Origin: CAYSGL01 sp964520985
GTDB lineage: Bacteria; Pseudomonadota; Alphaproteobacteria; Micavibrionales; Micavibrionaceae
Reading direction: 5' to 3'
Assembly: GCA_964520985.1 (NCBI GenBank)
Contig: CAZFPB010000001.1
Location: 744,001-808,000, forward strand
DNA length: 64,000 nucleotides
In this document: positions 32,657 through 41,330 of the stretch, piece by piece
How positions within the stretch are numbered: the stretch's first letter is position 1
How the letters are laid out: every line of letters begins with the position of its first letter
Notes under the pieces: model-generated
What the model was told of the DNA's origin: nothing
The model's input: the letters and a program-made list of their open reading frames with translations, nothing else
The model's database searches: none
Translations under genes and position numbers: made by a program

Positions 32657-33544
32657 TTGATAGCCTCCAAGGGCATGTATTCTGCGTTATACTTTACCGA
32701 CCTGCATCACGGGACTGATTTTATCAGCAAAGATGATTCATCCGCTTCGACCCTCGGCACGCAAGCCCACTGCACCCTGAAACATGTTTTTGATTACGCC
32801 GAGCAGCATGGCCGGATGACTATTATTCATGGCGGCGATGAAAACAGCATCGGTGCCGACGCCTTTGCCGAGAATTTTCGCGCCACGGAATTATTGCTGA
32901 CGGGGTATGCGGGTCAGCTAATCCGTGTCAGCGGCAATCACGATCCACGCCCACAAACCAAGATGGCGGAAAATTCTATCGCCGCCGAGTCACACAGCCT
33001 GCAGGTGGCCGAGAATGTCAGCGTGATCGTGCTTCAACCCAAGCTGTATGAAAACCCGGCGCGCGCGGGTCAGCAGATTTATCATTATAACGGCGTTGAT
33101 GAAGATCTGGTGGCGCAGACCCTCAAAGAGCGGCCCGATGATTTTATTATTCTGGCCTCACACTGGGGACTGGATCGACAGACACGCGGCTACCCTGCCC
33201 TCTATGACAAGAATAAATATTACGGCTATGAGATCCGGACGGACAGCATCCTTGTGCAACTCAAAGAGCGCCCGCACGGATCGGTGATCAACATCGCCGG
33301 GCACGAGCATCGCTTCTCACTGAACGATAAAGCCGGTATTCCAACGCTGATCCTGCCAGCCTTCACACAGGTTGATATGGATGACCCCACCAAAGCCGCC
33401 GCCTTGTTTGCTCGCCTCACCATCGATCGCAAGGGTAAAGAATACAGCCTGTCGATCGACTATAAGAAAGCGGCATCCCCCACATGCGCATCGGTCGATA
33501 TGCCGTATATGGAGCGGTATTACAGACCGTATAAACCCTATTAA
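32657..33544 (+). CDS. Calcineurin-like metallophosphoesterase
   Basis: The roughly 295-residue product has the metal-site motifs of this fold: FTDLHHG near the N-terminus, GGDENS, SGNHDP, a later ASHWG and GHEHRF. No signal peptide. Start is ambiguous: TTG at 32657 has AAGGA 4 bases before it, while an ATG at 32675 has no adequate site; the earlier region overlaps the sodB terminator and is excluded. Substrate unknown. Ends just before a strong bidirectional terminator. Confidence 0.83.
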   Translation: MIASKGMYSALYFTDLHHGTDFISKDDSSASTLGTQAHCTLKHVFDYAEQHGRMTIIHGGDENSIGADAFAENFRATELLLTGYAGQLIRVSGNHDPRPQTKMAENSIAAESHSLQVAENVSVIVLQPKLYENPARAGQQIYHYNGVDEDLVAQTLKERPDDFIILASHWGLDRQTRGYPALYDKNKYYGYEIRTDSILVQLKERPHGSVINIAGHEHRFSLNDKAGIPTLILPAFTQVDMDDPTKAAALFARLTIDRKGKEYSLSIDYKKAASPTCASVDMPYMERYYRPYKPY

Positions 33545-33548
33545 AAAA

Positions 33549-33570
33549 CCCCGCATCTCGCGGGGTTTTT
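33549..33570. terminator. Bidirectional terminator
   Basis: CCCCGC (33549-33554) pairs with GCGGGG (33560-33565); A6 precedes and T5 follows. It serves both the phosphoesterase (plus) and terC (minus). Confidence 0.88.
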
Positions 33571-33576
33571 CGTATC

Positions 33577-34302
33577 TTAGTGCAAGGTCTTTTTCTTGCG
33601 CCCGCGGGCCCAGAGATTGAGCGCCTCGACGCTGAGCGAGAACGCCACGGCGAAGTAGAGGTACCCCTTCGGAATATGGAAGTGCAGACCATCGGCGATC
33701 AGCGCCATACCGATCAGCAGCAGGAAGCTGAGCGCCAGCATCTTGACGGTCGGGTGTTTCTGTACGAACGCGGAGACAGGCTCGGCGGCCAGCATCATCA
33801 CGGCAATCGCAGTAACAACAGCGGCCACCATCACCGGCATGTTGTCTGTCATGCCGACAGCGGTAATCACAGAGTCGAGCGAGAACACGAGGTCGATCAC
33901 CACAATCTGGAAGATCACGGCGGCAAAACTTGCGGCCGCTTTTGTTTTTGTGGATGTCTCTTCATGCCCTTCGACATGATGGTGAATTTCCATCGTGCCT
34001 TTGAACAGCAGGAACGCGCCGCCGACCAACATGATCAGATCGCGCCAGGAGACCGAATGATCCCACACGGTGAAGATCGGCTGCGTCAGATGCGCGATCC
34101 ATAAGATCATCGAGAGCAACGCGACCCGCATACCGAGCGCGAGGAGCAAACCGATCCGGCGCGCCATCGGTTGCTGGTGCTTCGGCAACTTCTCCGAGAT
34201 GATCGTGAGGAAAATAATGTTGTCGATGCCGAGCACGATTTCGAGCACGGCCAGCGTCAGGAAGCTGATGATAATTTCGGGGGACATAAGGGTTTCAAGC
34301 AT
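33577..34302 (-). CDS. TerC family integral membrane protein (YgdQ/YoaE-like)
   Basis: This is a 241-residue protein with about seven spans. TerC signatures: VLEIVLGIDNIIFLTII near the N-terminus and VIDLVFSLDSVITAVGM in the middle, each with the buried acidic residues. The loop has a His-rich HHHVEGHEE. The family contains manganese exporters (Alx/MntP-related) and proteins that load metals onto exoenzymes. A TerC domain alone, without CBS, points to the YgdQ class. It shows a clear leaderless promoter. Confidence 0.92.
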   Translation of the reverse strand: MLETLMSPEIIISFLTLAVLEIVLGIDNIIFLTIISEKLPKHQQPMARRIGLLLALGMRVALLSMILWIAHLTQPIFTVWDHSVSWRDLIMLVGGAFLLFKGTMEIHHHVEGHEETSTKTKAAASFAAVIFQIVVIDLVFSLDSVITAVGMTDNMPVMVAAVVTAIAVMMLAAEPVSAFVQKHPTVKMLALSFLLLIGMALIADGLHFHIPKGYLYFAVAFSLSVEALNLWARGRKKKTLH

Positions 34303-34308
34303 GGCCGG

Positions 34309-34336
34309 ATAGTAGCGAAGCCTCCGCCAAAGTCAA
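34309..34336 (-). promoter_or_regulatory. Promoter of terC, leaderless geometry
   Basis: On the minus strand TTGACT (34336-34331), a 16-base spacer and TACTAT (34314-34309) end 6 bases before the terC ATG at 34302. There is no Shine-Dalgarno site. Confidence 0.55.
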
Positions 34337-34338
34337 GA

Positions 34339-34782
34339 TCAGGCAAATATCCGTTCCGGCAGTTTTATCGCCACATCGGGTACGTCATACAGGGCTTCAT
34401 TCAGGTTGATCGATGGTTGATCAAACGCCGCGACATCTTTGAAATGCATAAGGAAGGACCGATTGCTGGTTTTGTGCGTGCCTATTTTGACATTATCCGG
34501 CTCTTCCAGCAAACAGCGGCGCGCTTCATCACAACCATGATAGTCTTTTTTCGATTTAATCGTCCCAACGACATAAACAGGTGTATGCAAAGTATCTTGC
34601 GGGTCAAAAGCTGCGCGCTCTGCACCCGAAAAAGCCTGACTGGCCTGAAAATAAAGAACATCGGGAGAGGGTGTGTATTTTTGCGCTTCGTCGTAACTGA
34701 TCAAACGTTGTTTATCTACAACCTTGTTATAGCCCAGAAAGGCTTCGGAAAGGGAAATCGTGGCATTCACCATTTGATTCAT
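34339..34782 (-). CDS. Unknown cytosolic protein
   Basis: This 147-residue product has no signal or membrane segment. Two cysteines sit in DYHGCDEARRCLLEE. An N-terminal helix (NATISLSEAFLGYNK) leads to a mixed alpha/beta domain. The predicted ATG is at 34782 with AGGG 7 bases upstream; a second Met at residue 4 is possible. I recognise no family. Lying between an NDUFAF3-like gene and terC, it may share the operon with neither, as spacers on both sides exceed 30 bases. Confidence 0.6.
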   Translation of the reverse strand: MNQMVNATISLSEAFLGYNKVVDKQRLISYDEAQKYTPSPDVLYFQASQAFSGAERAAFDPQDTLHTPVYVVGTIKSKKDYHGCDEARRCLLEEPDNVKIGTHKTSNRSFLMHFKDVAAFDQPSINLNEALYDVPDVAIKLPERIFA

Positions 34783-34865
34783 TCAGACCCTGTGCACGAA
34801 GCGCATAGCTTCCATGAGCGAGAAGCGTACCATGGATTCGTTGAAAAACGATTATCTTTTGTCGT

Positions 34866-35237
34866 TTATGAACAAGGAAGAAGCGCGGCGGCGATGCGGC
34901 GGCCTTCGGCCATCAAGACGTTATAGGTGCGACACGCAGCGCCGGTGTCCATAACATCGATGTTTACCCCCTGCTCCTTCAACGACTGACGCAAAGCGGG
35001 CGGCAAAAACTCCTGCCCTGAACCCGTGCCGACCAGAAACACATCGATTTCAGCAGACAGAGATTTCAGCGCGTCGAAAGACGATAATGATAGGGGCGCA
35101 CTGGCGGGCCATTTAAGGGTGCGTTCCGGTAGCACAATGACGGCCCCGCTATAATCCTTGCCGGAAATGCGAAAGCCGCCCGCGCGATAATTCTGAATGA
35201 TCTGCCGCCCGACAGGAATGAGCGGTGTGACATCCAT
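34866..35237 (-). CDS. Mth938/DUF498 domain protein (NDUFAF3 homologue)
   Basis: This 123-residue protein shows the Mth938 pattern: IQNYRAGGFRISGKDYSGAVIVLPERTLKW, VFLVGTGSGQEFLP, and a final helix AACRTYNVLMAEGRRIAAALL. The fold is an alpha/beta domain of unknown chemistry; the mitochondrial homologue NDUFAF3 helps assemble complex I. In many alphaproteobacteria this gene follows secF. Here one lipoprotein gene is interposed, with a 4-base gap. Confidence 0.88.
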   Translation of the reverse strand: MDVTPLIPVGRQIIQNYRAGGFRISGKDYSGAVIVLPERTLKWPASAPLSLSSFDALKSLSAEIDVFLVGTGSGQEFLPPALRQSLKEQGVNIDVMDTGAACRTYNVLMAEGRRIAAALLPCS

Positions 35238-35241
35238 CAGC

Positions 35242-36465
35242 TTACTGGATCAGACCCATGTGCTGCGCTGTCTGAACGGTCATGGCGCCTGGCGTCAGAC
35301 CGTTGGCCGATTGATAACGGCTCAGCGCATTCAGCGTAGCTGTAGACATGACACCATCGGCCGGACCCGCATAGAGACCTTTTTCCGTCAGCACGGCTTG
35401 CGCACGCGTGATCATGGCTTTGTCCATCACAGGTGTACCGCCGCTTGTGGCAACCGGTGCCGGAGCAGACGGTGCTGGCGCTGGTGCCGCGACAGGAGCC
35501 GATGGCGTTGATACAGGCGCAGCAACTGGCGCGGATGGTGCCAGAGCCACACCGGCAGGCGGAACGCTTCTGACAACACGCATACCGCCAGCGGCGATAT
35601 CTTCAGGGGTCGGACGGAAATCACCCGTCGCAGTGGTTGTCGCGACAGGCGCTGCAGCCGATGCCGCAACGGCAGGCGCAGCGTCAACTGGAACAGATGG
35701 AGCTACACCCGGTGCGCGTGGCACAGGTTGCGCGCCCGGTGCGGCGGCGGCAGGCGTCGGGGCATTTTGCAATGCTTCGGCGGCAGCCTGTTCAGGGCCT
35801 TTGTTCTGATATTCTTCTGCCGCCTGATCAACGGCAGGCGCAGTGACTTCACCGATCACTTCACCCGGTCTGTCGAGTTGTGGCGGTGTGCGTGTTTCCA
35901 GACCGGCGTTCACATCCGGCGAAATCACGCCAGCCGTTCCGGCAGCAGTTGTCGCAGGACGCGTTGTGTCGGCGGCGGCTTCTGCCATGTCAGCGGCAGG
36001 CATTGTCTGCGTAGCTTGCTCGGCAAGGCTTTGTGGTTCAACGATCGGTGCTGGAACAGCTTCGAGACCGGCAGTCGTGGCTTGTTGCTGGGCAACGGCA
36101 GCCTGACGTTGCATTTGTGTCTGGCCTACTTGCATCCCTTGTTGTGCAGCTTCTGGTGTTTCCAATGGTGCTTGCGCGGTATTTTCTACGCCAGCCTGCG
36201 CTGTCGCGACGGCGGCTTGCGCATCAGCGGTTTTCGACGCCATCATGTCAGGCGGTGTGCCGGCTTCTTGTTGCAGCATTGCTTCGGCAGAGCCTTGCGG
36301 CGCGGCGGCTTGCAGCGTGGCAGATGGCGGCAGCGGCGCATCACCGTAATTGCGCACGACAATATCATCGGTCGTACCGACGGCGCCCGGACCTTTGGCC
36401 GACGAGCAGGATGGCAGTGCCATAAGAGCCACAGTGGCCAGCAACAGCGTTTTTGTAAGGCGCAT
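35242..36465 (-). CDS. Lipoprotein with Ala/Pro-rich linker and peptidoglycan-binding domain
   Basis: The 407-residue product starts at an ATG behind GGGAG. Lipobox LPSC is at about residue 21. Residues 30-335 are low-complexity Ala, Pro, Gln, Thr and Val. The last 60 form a PG_binding_1 (PF01471) domain: ITRAQAVLTEKGLYAGPADG, LNALSRYQSANGL, TAQHMGLIQ. Architecture suggests an outer membrane anchor that reaches the peptidoglycan through a flexible linker. It lies between secF and the Mth938 gene, where most relatives have none. Confidence 0.8.
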   Translation of the reverse strand: MRLTKTLLLATVALMALPSCSSAKGPGAVGTTDDIVVRNYGDAPLPPSATLQAAAPQGSAEAMLQQEAGTPPDMMASKTADAQAAVATAQAGVENTAQAPLETPEAAQQGMQVGQTQMQRQAAVAQQQATTAGLEAVPAPIVEPQSLAEQATQTMPAADMAEAAADTTRPATTAAGTAGVISPDVNAGLETRTPPQLDRPGEVIGEVTAPAVDQAAEEYQNKGPEQAAAEALQNAPTPAAAAPGAQPVPRAPGVAPSVPVDAAPAVAASAAAPVATTTATGDFRPTPEDIAAGGMRVVRSVPPAGVALAPSAPVAAPVSTPSAPVAAPAPAPSAPAPVATSGGTPVMDKAMITRAQAVLTEKGLYAGPADGVMSTATLNALSRYQSANGLTPGAMTVQTAQHMGLIQ

Positions 36466-36520
36466 TAAAATCTCCCTCAAAGGCGGCGCGTGGTTATGAA
36501 AATTATCGCGCCTAGATATG

Positions 36521-36535
36521 TCTCATAAGATGAGA
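36521..36535. repeat. Short inverted repeat in the secF-lipoprotein gap
   Basis: TCTCAT (36521-36526) and ATGAGA (36530-36535) flank AAG. It lies downstream of secF on the minus strand without a T run. It may be a protein site or nothing; function uncertain. Confidence 0.25.
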
Positions 36536-36549
36536 TTCCAGACACAAAA

Positions 36550-37491
36550 TCAAGGGGTAACGGCCTTTTCATCAGCGATTTCGCCCGGTTTTTCAGGGCG
36601 CACACGCATGTACATGAGCAAGAGCGCCGCTACGAAGATCGAAGAATGCGTCCCGATGGCCACACCGAACATCAGCGAGAAGACGAACCCGCGAATGACT
36701 TCCCCGCCGAACACGGCCAGAGCCGCCAGCGCCAGCATGGTCGTGACGCCTGTCACCACGGTGCGGGCCAGCGTGTCGTTGATGGCGCGGTTGATGATTT
36801 CCAGCATCGGCTGTTTGCGGTATTTGCGCATGGTGTCGCGGATACGGTCGAAAATAACCACCGTGTCATTGACCGAATAACCGGCCACCGTCAGGACCGC
36901 GGCCAGAGCGGTCAGGTCAAACGACAAGCCCGTCAGCGAGAAGAAACCAATCGTACCGATAACATCATGCAACAGCGCAGCCATCATCGCGACGCCAAAC
37001 TGCCATTCAAACCGCACCCACACGTAAATCGAAATACCGAGCATCGCAAAGAAAACGGCAAGCATCCCCTGCACTTTCAGTTCTTCACCGACTTGCGGAC
37101 CGACGAATTCCACGCGGCGATAATCGACCGGCCCATAGTTTGTATCCAGTTCCGCTTTGACTTTGGCAATCGCCGCTGTTTGCGCTGTTTCATCACCCGG
37201 CTGTTGCGGCACGCGCAGCAGCAGATCTTCCGGCGCCCCGAATTCCTGAATGGAAATATCGCCCATCTCAAGATTGTTCAGGTCGGTGCGCATGTCGGCC
37301 AGATCGACCGGCTTTTCGGTGCGGATTTCAATCAGCGTGCCGCCGGTGAAATCGATCCCGAAGTTGAGGCCCTTGGTCGCAACCAGTGCGATAGAGGCAA
37401 GGATAATGACAATCGAGATCGCATAGGCGGACCAGCGGTGCCCCCAGAAATCAAACTTCATGCCGAATGGAATAAATGTAACGCCCTTCAT
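36550..37491 (-). CDS. secF: Protein translocase subunit SecF
   Basis: The 313-residue inner membrane protein has six spans and the SecF periplasmic domain. Family features: FGIDFTGGTLIEIRT (the FTGG turn), and the transmembrane block with AVLTVAGYSVNDTVVIFDRIRD and ARTVVTGVTTMLALAALAVFGG. With SecD it uses proton motive force to help complete protein export through SecYEG. It starts 13 bases after secD in a yajC-secD-secF operon. Confidence 0.97.
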   Translation of the reverse strand: MKGVTFIPFGMKFDFWGHRWSAYAISIVIILASIALVATKGLNFGIDFTGGTLIEIRTEKPVDLADMRTDLNNLEMGDISIQEFGAPEDLLLRVPQQPGDETAQTAAIAKVKAELDTNYGPVDYRRVEFVGPQVGEELKVQGMLAVFFAMLGISIYVWVRFEWQFGVAMMAALLHDVIGTIGFFSLTGLSFDLTALAAVLTVAGYSVNDTVVIFDRIRDTMRKYRKQPMLEIINRAINDTLARTVVTGVTTMLALAALAVFGGEVIRGFVFSLMFGVAIGTHSSIFVAALLLMYMRVRPEKPGEIADEKAVTP

Positions 37492-37504
37492 GATTCGGTC
37501 CCTA

Positions 37505-39049
37505 TTATACTTGCAGCGGCTTGTTGCGGTTTTTGTTCATCCAGACGCTGAGCAGCATGCGGGTAAAGATAATCGCGCTGAACATTGAGGTAATCACCCC
37601 GATCGTCAGCGTCATGGCGAAGCCTTTGACAGGCCCGGTACCGATGGCGATCAGGATCACCGATGAAATCAGCGTCGTGACGTTGGAATCCAGAATACTG
37701 GAGAGCGCGTTCTGGAAGCCGGAATGGAAGGCATTGATCGGTGATTTGCCGAGATACACTTCTTCCCTCATCCTCTCATAAATCAGCACATTGGAATCGA
37801 CCGCCATACCGATGGTGAGCACGATCCCCGCAATACCCGGCAGCGTGAGCGAGGCCTGCAAACCCGACATCACTGCAAAGATCAGCACAAGGTTCACAGC
37901 AAGGCCCGCGCAGGCGAACATGCCGAACGTGCCGTAAGCGACGACTACGAATGCGACGACGAGAACAAGACCGACGATGGCCGCCAGTTCACCCGCCGCG
38001 ATGGAATCTTCACCGAGCGATGGGCCGACGGTGCGTTCTTCGAGAATAGTCAGCGGCGCAGGCAGCGCGCCTGCGCGTAACAACAACGCTAAATCATTGG
38101 CTTGCTGGATGCTGAAGCCACCGGAAATTTGACCGACGCCGCCGCAGATTTCCGTGCGGATAACCGGCGCGCTGATGATTTTGTTATCGAGGACGATCGC
38201 AAAAGGCTTACCGACATTGGCACGGCTCAAATCGCAAAAGCGTTTCGCTCCCGCCGTGTTGAGGCGAAACGTCACAGCCGATTGACCGCTTTCATCCGGC
38301 GCGTAGGCCGCATGTGCGAGCATGTCACCCGTGATGGCGGGACGGCGTTGCAGGGCAAGCGTTTGTCCCGGTGCTTCCACCAGTGGCAGAACAATCTGGC
38401 CGCCGCCTTCGCGCAGCGAGGCACCGACCTGTTCATTCACCAAGTGAAAGCCAAGTTTCGCCGTGGTGCCGAGCAATTCTTTAATACGGGCCGGGTTATC
38501 GAGGCCGGGCAGCTGCACCAGAATACGGTCATCGCCCTGACGCTGAATCACAGGTTCGTTCGTGCCGGTTTCATCAACGCGGCGGCGGACGATCTCGATC
38601 GACTGGCCAAGCGTCTGGCTTTTGATTTCATTTAAGGCAACCTGACTATAAGCGCCTTCCAGCGTTGTGCCGTTTTCGGTCAGCACCAGTGTGGAATCCA
38701 CTTCGTCGCGGATAATTTTCTTGGCCGCTTCCATCTGCGCGGCGTCACGCAGAGTAATGCGGATACCGTTCTCCGTAGCGGCAATGCGGGTGTAGGCAAT
38801 TTTCGCGGCGCGTAACGCAGGGCGGGCGGTCGCGGTTAAATCTTCGGTGCGTTCTTTTAAGACAGCCGAGAGATCAACTTGCAGGAGAAGGTGCGATCCC
38901 CCGCGCAGGTCAAGTCCGAGGTTGATGGCTTTGCCCGGCAGGAAAGATGGCAAAGTGCCCTTCCCTACCACGTTCGGCAATGCAAACAGGATGCCGCCTA
39001 GAACAACGGCTATCACCAGCAGAATTTTCCAGCGCGGGATGTGGATCAT
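37505..39049 (-). CDS. secD: Protein translocase subunit SecD
   Basis: This is a 514-residue SecD with an N-terminal span (about 8-26), a large periplasmic domain (LGLDLRGGSHLLLQVDL, then GNP-like QGDDRILVQLPGLDNP), and five C-terminal spans with LPGIAGIVLTIGMAVDSNVLIYERMREE. The buried Asp in GMAVDSNV is the conserved proton-relay residue. It follows yajC by 5 bases. Confidence 0.97.
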   Translation of the reverse strand: MIHIPRWKILLVIAVVLGGILFALPNVVGKGTLPSFLPGKAINLGLDLRGGSHLLLQVDLSAVLKERTEDLTATARPALRAAKIAYTRIAATENGIRITLRDAAQMEAAKKIIRDEVDSTLVLTENGTTLEGAYSQVALNEIKSQTLGQSIEIVRRRVDETGTNEPVIQRQGDDRILVQLPGLDNPARIKELLGTTAKLGFHLVNEQVGASLREGGGQIVLPLVEAPGQTLALQRRPAITGDMLAHAAYAPDESGQSAVTFRLNTAGAKRFCDLSRANVGKPFAIVLDNKIISAPVIRTEICGGVGQISGGFSIQQANDLALLLRAGALPAPLTILEERTVGPSLGEDSIAAGELAAIVGLVLVVAFVVVAYGTFGMFACAGLAVNLVLIFAVMSGLQASLTLPGIAGIVLTIGMAVDSNVLIYERMREEVYLGKSPINAFHSGFQNALSSILDSNVTTLISSVILIAIGTGPVKGFAMTLTIGVITSMFSAIIFTRMLLSVWMNKNRNKPLQV

Positions 39050-39054
39050 AATAT

Positions 39055-39408
39055 TTACTTGTCCATTTTGGTTTGGATCGTGTGGCGCAGCGCCGTCACT
39101 TTCAGGCCATTGCCCAGATCGACGATCACTTCATCGCTGCCTTCAGCCGGCAATGTGTCAACCGTACCAACGAGACCGCCAGCCGTGACAACCTTGTCGC
39201 CTTTTTTCAGCGCATCCAGCATCGCTTTGTGTTCTTTAAAGCGTTTTTGTTGCGGGCGGATGAGCAGGAAGTAGAACATGACGACCATCACCAGGATGAG
39301 GCCGATGTTGGAGAACGCGAACGCGCCGCTATCCATGACCGGGGCGGCAGCCGGGTCAGCCGAAGCCGTAACAGCCGCATCTTGTGCATAAGCCATTGAA
39401 ATAAACAT
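39055..39408 (-). CDS. yajC: Preprotein translocase subunit YajC
   Basis: The 117-residue protein has one membrane helix (about 34-52) followed by the conserved LLIRPQQKRFKEHKAMLDALKKGDKVVTAGGLVGTV. ATG 39408 has GAGGA upstream; an extended in-frame run before this lacks one. YajC binds SecDF and helps export and membrane insertion. It heads the secretory operon. Confidence 0.95.
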   Translation of the reverse strand: MFISMAYAQDAAVTASADPAAAPVMDSGAFAFSNIGLILVMVVMFYFLLIRPQQKRFKEHKAMLDALKKGDKVVTAGGLVGTVDTLPAEGSDEVIVDLGNGLKVTALRHTIQTKMDK

Positions 39409-39485
39409 ATCTTTATGATCCTCTTCTTGTGTAAAACGAGAGCGACTATAAAGCCTTGTCAGGCGAAAACAAGGGGGGCGGGAAA

Positions 39486-40331
39486 GTGGAACACAAGATA
39501 TTGGAAACACTGGAGAGAATAGCCGCCGCACTGGAAGCGCAAAGCGGCACGGGCCGCGCAAAAGCACCGCAAGATTGGTCCGCCGCCCACGCCTGGGTGT
39601 GGCAGGCTCATGCACAGACGCTCAAACCCATCACGCATACCGGCGCGCTCCCCCTCGACCTTCTGGTCGGCATCGCGCCGCAACTGCAAACCCTGCTGGA
39701 GAACACGCAGAATTTCGCGCAAGGCTTCCCGGCGAATAACGCACTGCTCTGGGGCGCGCGCGGTATGGGCAAAAGCTCGACCGTCAAAACGCTGCATGCG
39801 CATCTGGCGGGACAGCATACAACATTGCATCTGATCGAAATACACCGCGAGGATATCGCCAGCCTGCCCGCCTTGCTCGACCTGCTGCGCGATCAACCCG
39901 ACAAACGCTTTATCCTTTTCTGTGATGATTTATCGTTCGATGAACAAGACAGTCATTACAAATCTTTAAAAGCGGTGCTGGAGGGCGGGATCGAAGGCCG
40001 CCCTGAGAATGTGATTTTCTATGCCACCTCGAACCGCCGCCATTTGATCCCGCGCCAGATGATCGAGAATGAGCGCGGCACGTCGATCCATCCCGGCGAG
40101 AGCGTCGAGGAAAAAGTTTCCCTCTCAGATCGCTTCGGTCTGTGGCTCGGCTTTTATCCCTGCAGTCAGGATGATTACCTTGCCATGGTTCATGGCTACG
40201 CGAAACACTACGCTTTAGCCGTTGATAACAAGAAAGCGATCGAATGGGCCACCACCCGCGGATCGCGCTCCGGCCGCGTCGCGTGGCAATATATTCAAAG
40301 CATTGCGGGCGAGCAGAAGAAAAAATTATAG
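39486..40331 (+). CDS. DUF815 family AAA-type ATPase
   Basis: The 281-residue product uses GTG at 39486, placed after GGGGGGCGGG; an upstream TTG is less convincing. Walker A is GARGMGKSS and Walker B is FILFCDDLSFDE. A sensor-like segment, VIFYATSNRRHLIPR, and RFGLWLGF complete the DUF815 (PF05673) pattern. The family resembles RuvB/clamp-loader ATPases of unknown substrate. Its gene is usually found next to yajC-secDF in alphaproteobacteria, as here, divergent from yajC. Confidence 0.9.
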   Translation: MEHKILETLERIAAALEAQSGTGRAKAPQDWSAAHAWVWQAHAQTLKPITHTGALPLDLLVGIAPQLQTLLENTQNFAQGFPANNALLWGARGMGKSSTVKTLHAHLAGQHTTLHLIEIHREDIASLPALLDLLRDQPDKRFILFCDDLSFDEQDSHYKSLKAVLEGGIEGRPENVIFYATSNRRHLIPRQMIENERGTSIHPGESVEEKVSLSDRFGLWLGFYPCSQDDYLAMVHGYAKHYALAVDNKKAIEWATTRGSRSGRVAWQYIQSIAGEQKKKL

Positions 40332-41330
40332 ATATTTCTGCGGATCGAGCGCACTCGATCCTTTTCTGATTTCAAAGTGCAGTTGCGGAGAGTCGACGTT
40401 GCCCGTCGATCCGACCGTGCCGATCGATTGTCCGGCCTTCACATTCTCGCCGCGCTTCACCAGAATTTTATCCATGTGCGAATAGGCCGTCATGAATTTA
40501 TCGGCGTGGCGGACGATCACAAGGTTGCCATAGCCTTTGAGTTCGCTGCTGGCATAAACAACCGTGCCGTTTTCGGCCGCGCGTACCGGCGTACCCTTGG
40601 TCGCCTTGATGTTGATCCCGTCATTGTGCAGACCGTCTGATTTCGGACCGTAACCGGAAATGATCTTGCCCTGCACCGGCATCATGAATTTGCCGTTGCC
40701 CGTGCGCGCCGGGACGGTGTCCGGTAATTTCGGCGGCGCCGCAGATACCGGCTGAACTGTTGCTTTGGCTTGTGGTTGCGGCGGGACAGTACCAGCGCTG
40801 CTGGCTTGATAGGTCGGCGCTGCCAATACTTCGCGCTCGACGACACCCGGCGCGGGAGCCGGTTCCATTTGCATCACATCGCGCTGCGCTGTCGGCTGCG
40901 GGAGTGTCGCCACCTGCACCGCCTGATCGTTCGGCGATGGTAAACGGAGAGTTTGCCCTGCGCGCAGACGATACGGACTGGCCAGATTATTGAGTCTGAC
41001 GATATCATTCTGCGACACATCGAACAGACTGCTGACCGTGTAGAGCGTATCGTTCGACTTCACTTTATATTCATTGGGCGGCGGCAATTTCAGGCGATAA
41101 CCTGTGGTTAAACGATAAGGGGCCGATAATTGATTAAGCGTGACAATATCGCGCGTCGGCAAATTATATTCCTTGGACACCGTATAGACTGTGTCGCCAG
41201 GCAGCACGGTATGAATGCCCGCGCTCCCTGCCCCGGCTTGCGTGCCATAGGATACGCTCGGCGATGGCGCCTGCGTGAAGGAACACCCCGAGAGCAGAAG
41301 AACGGCCAGCGCGGGTGCGATATATTTCAT
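40326..41330 (-). CDS. NlpD-like lipoprotein: two LysM domains and a degenerate LytM (M23) domain
   Basis: The 334-residue lipoprotein has lipobox LSGC. LysM domain 1 is HTVLPGDTVYTVSKEYNLP (about 40-84) and LysM 2 is YKVKSNDTLYTVSSLFDVS (about 89-133). A Pro/Gln/Ala linker leads to LytM at about 220-334. In LytM the Zn/catalytic positions are altered: HNDGIN in place of HxGxD, and QLHFE in place of HLHFE. That resembles NlpD and EnvC, which activate amidases during division rather than cut peptidoglycan. It overlaps pcm (ATGA), as nlpD does with pcm in E. coli. Confidence 0.9.
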   Translation of the reverse strand: MKYIAPALAVLLLSGCSFTQAPSPSVSYGTQAGAGSAGIHTVLPGDTVYTVSKEYNLPTRDIVTLNQLSAPYRLTTGYRLKLPPPNEYKVKSNDTLYTVSSLFDVSQNDIVRLNNLASPYRLRAGQTLRLPSPNDQAVQVATLPQPTAQRDVMQMEPAPAPGVVEREVLAAPTYQASSAGTVPPQPQAKATVQPVSAAPPKLPDTVPARTGNGKFMMPVQGKIISGYGPKSDGLHNDGINIKATKGTPVRAAENGTVVYASSELKGYGNLVIVRHADKFMTAYSHMDKILVKRGENVKAGQSIGTVGSTGNVDSPQLHFEIRKGSSALDPQKYL

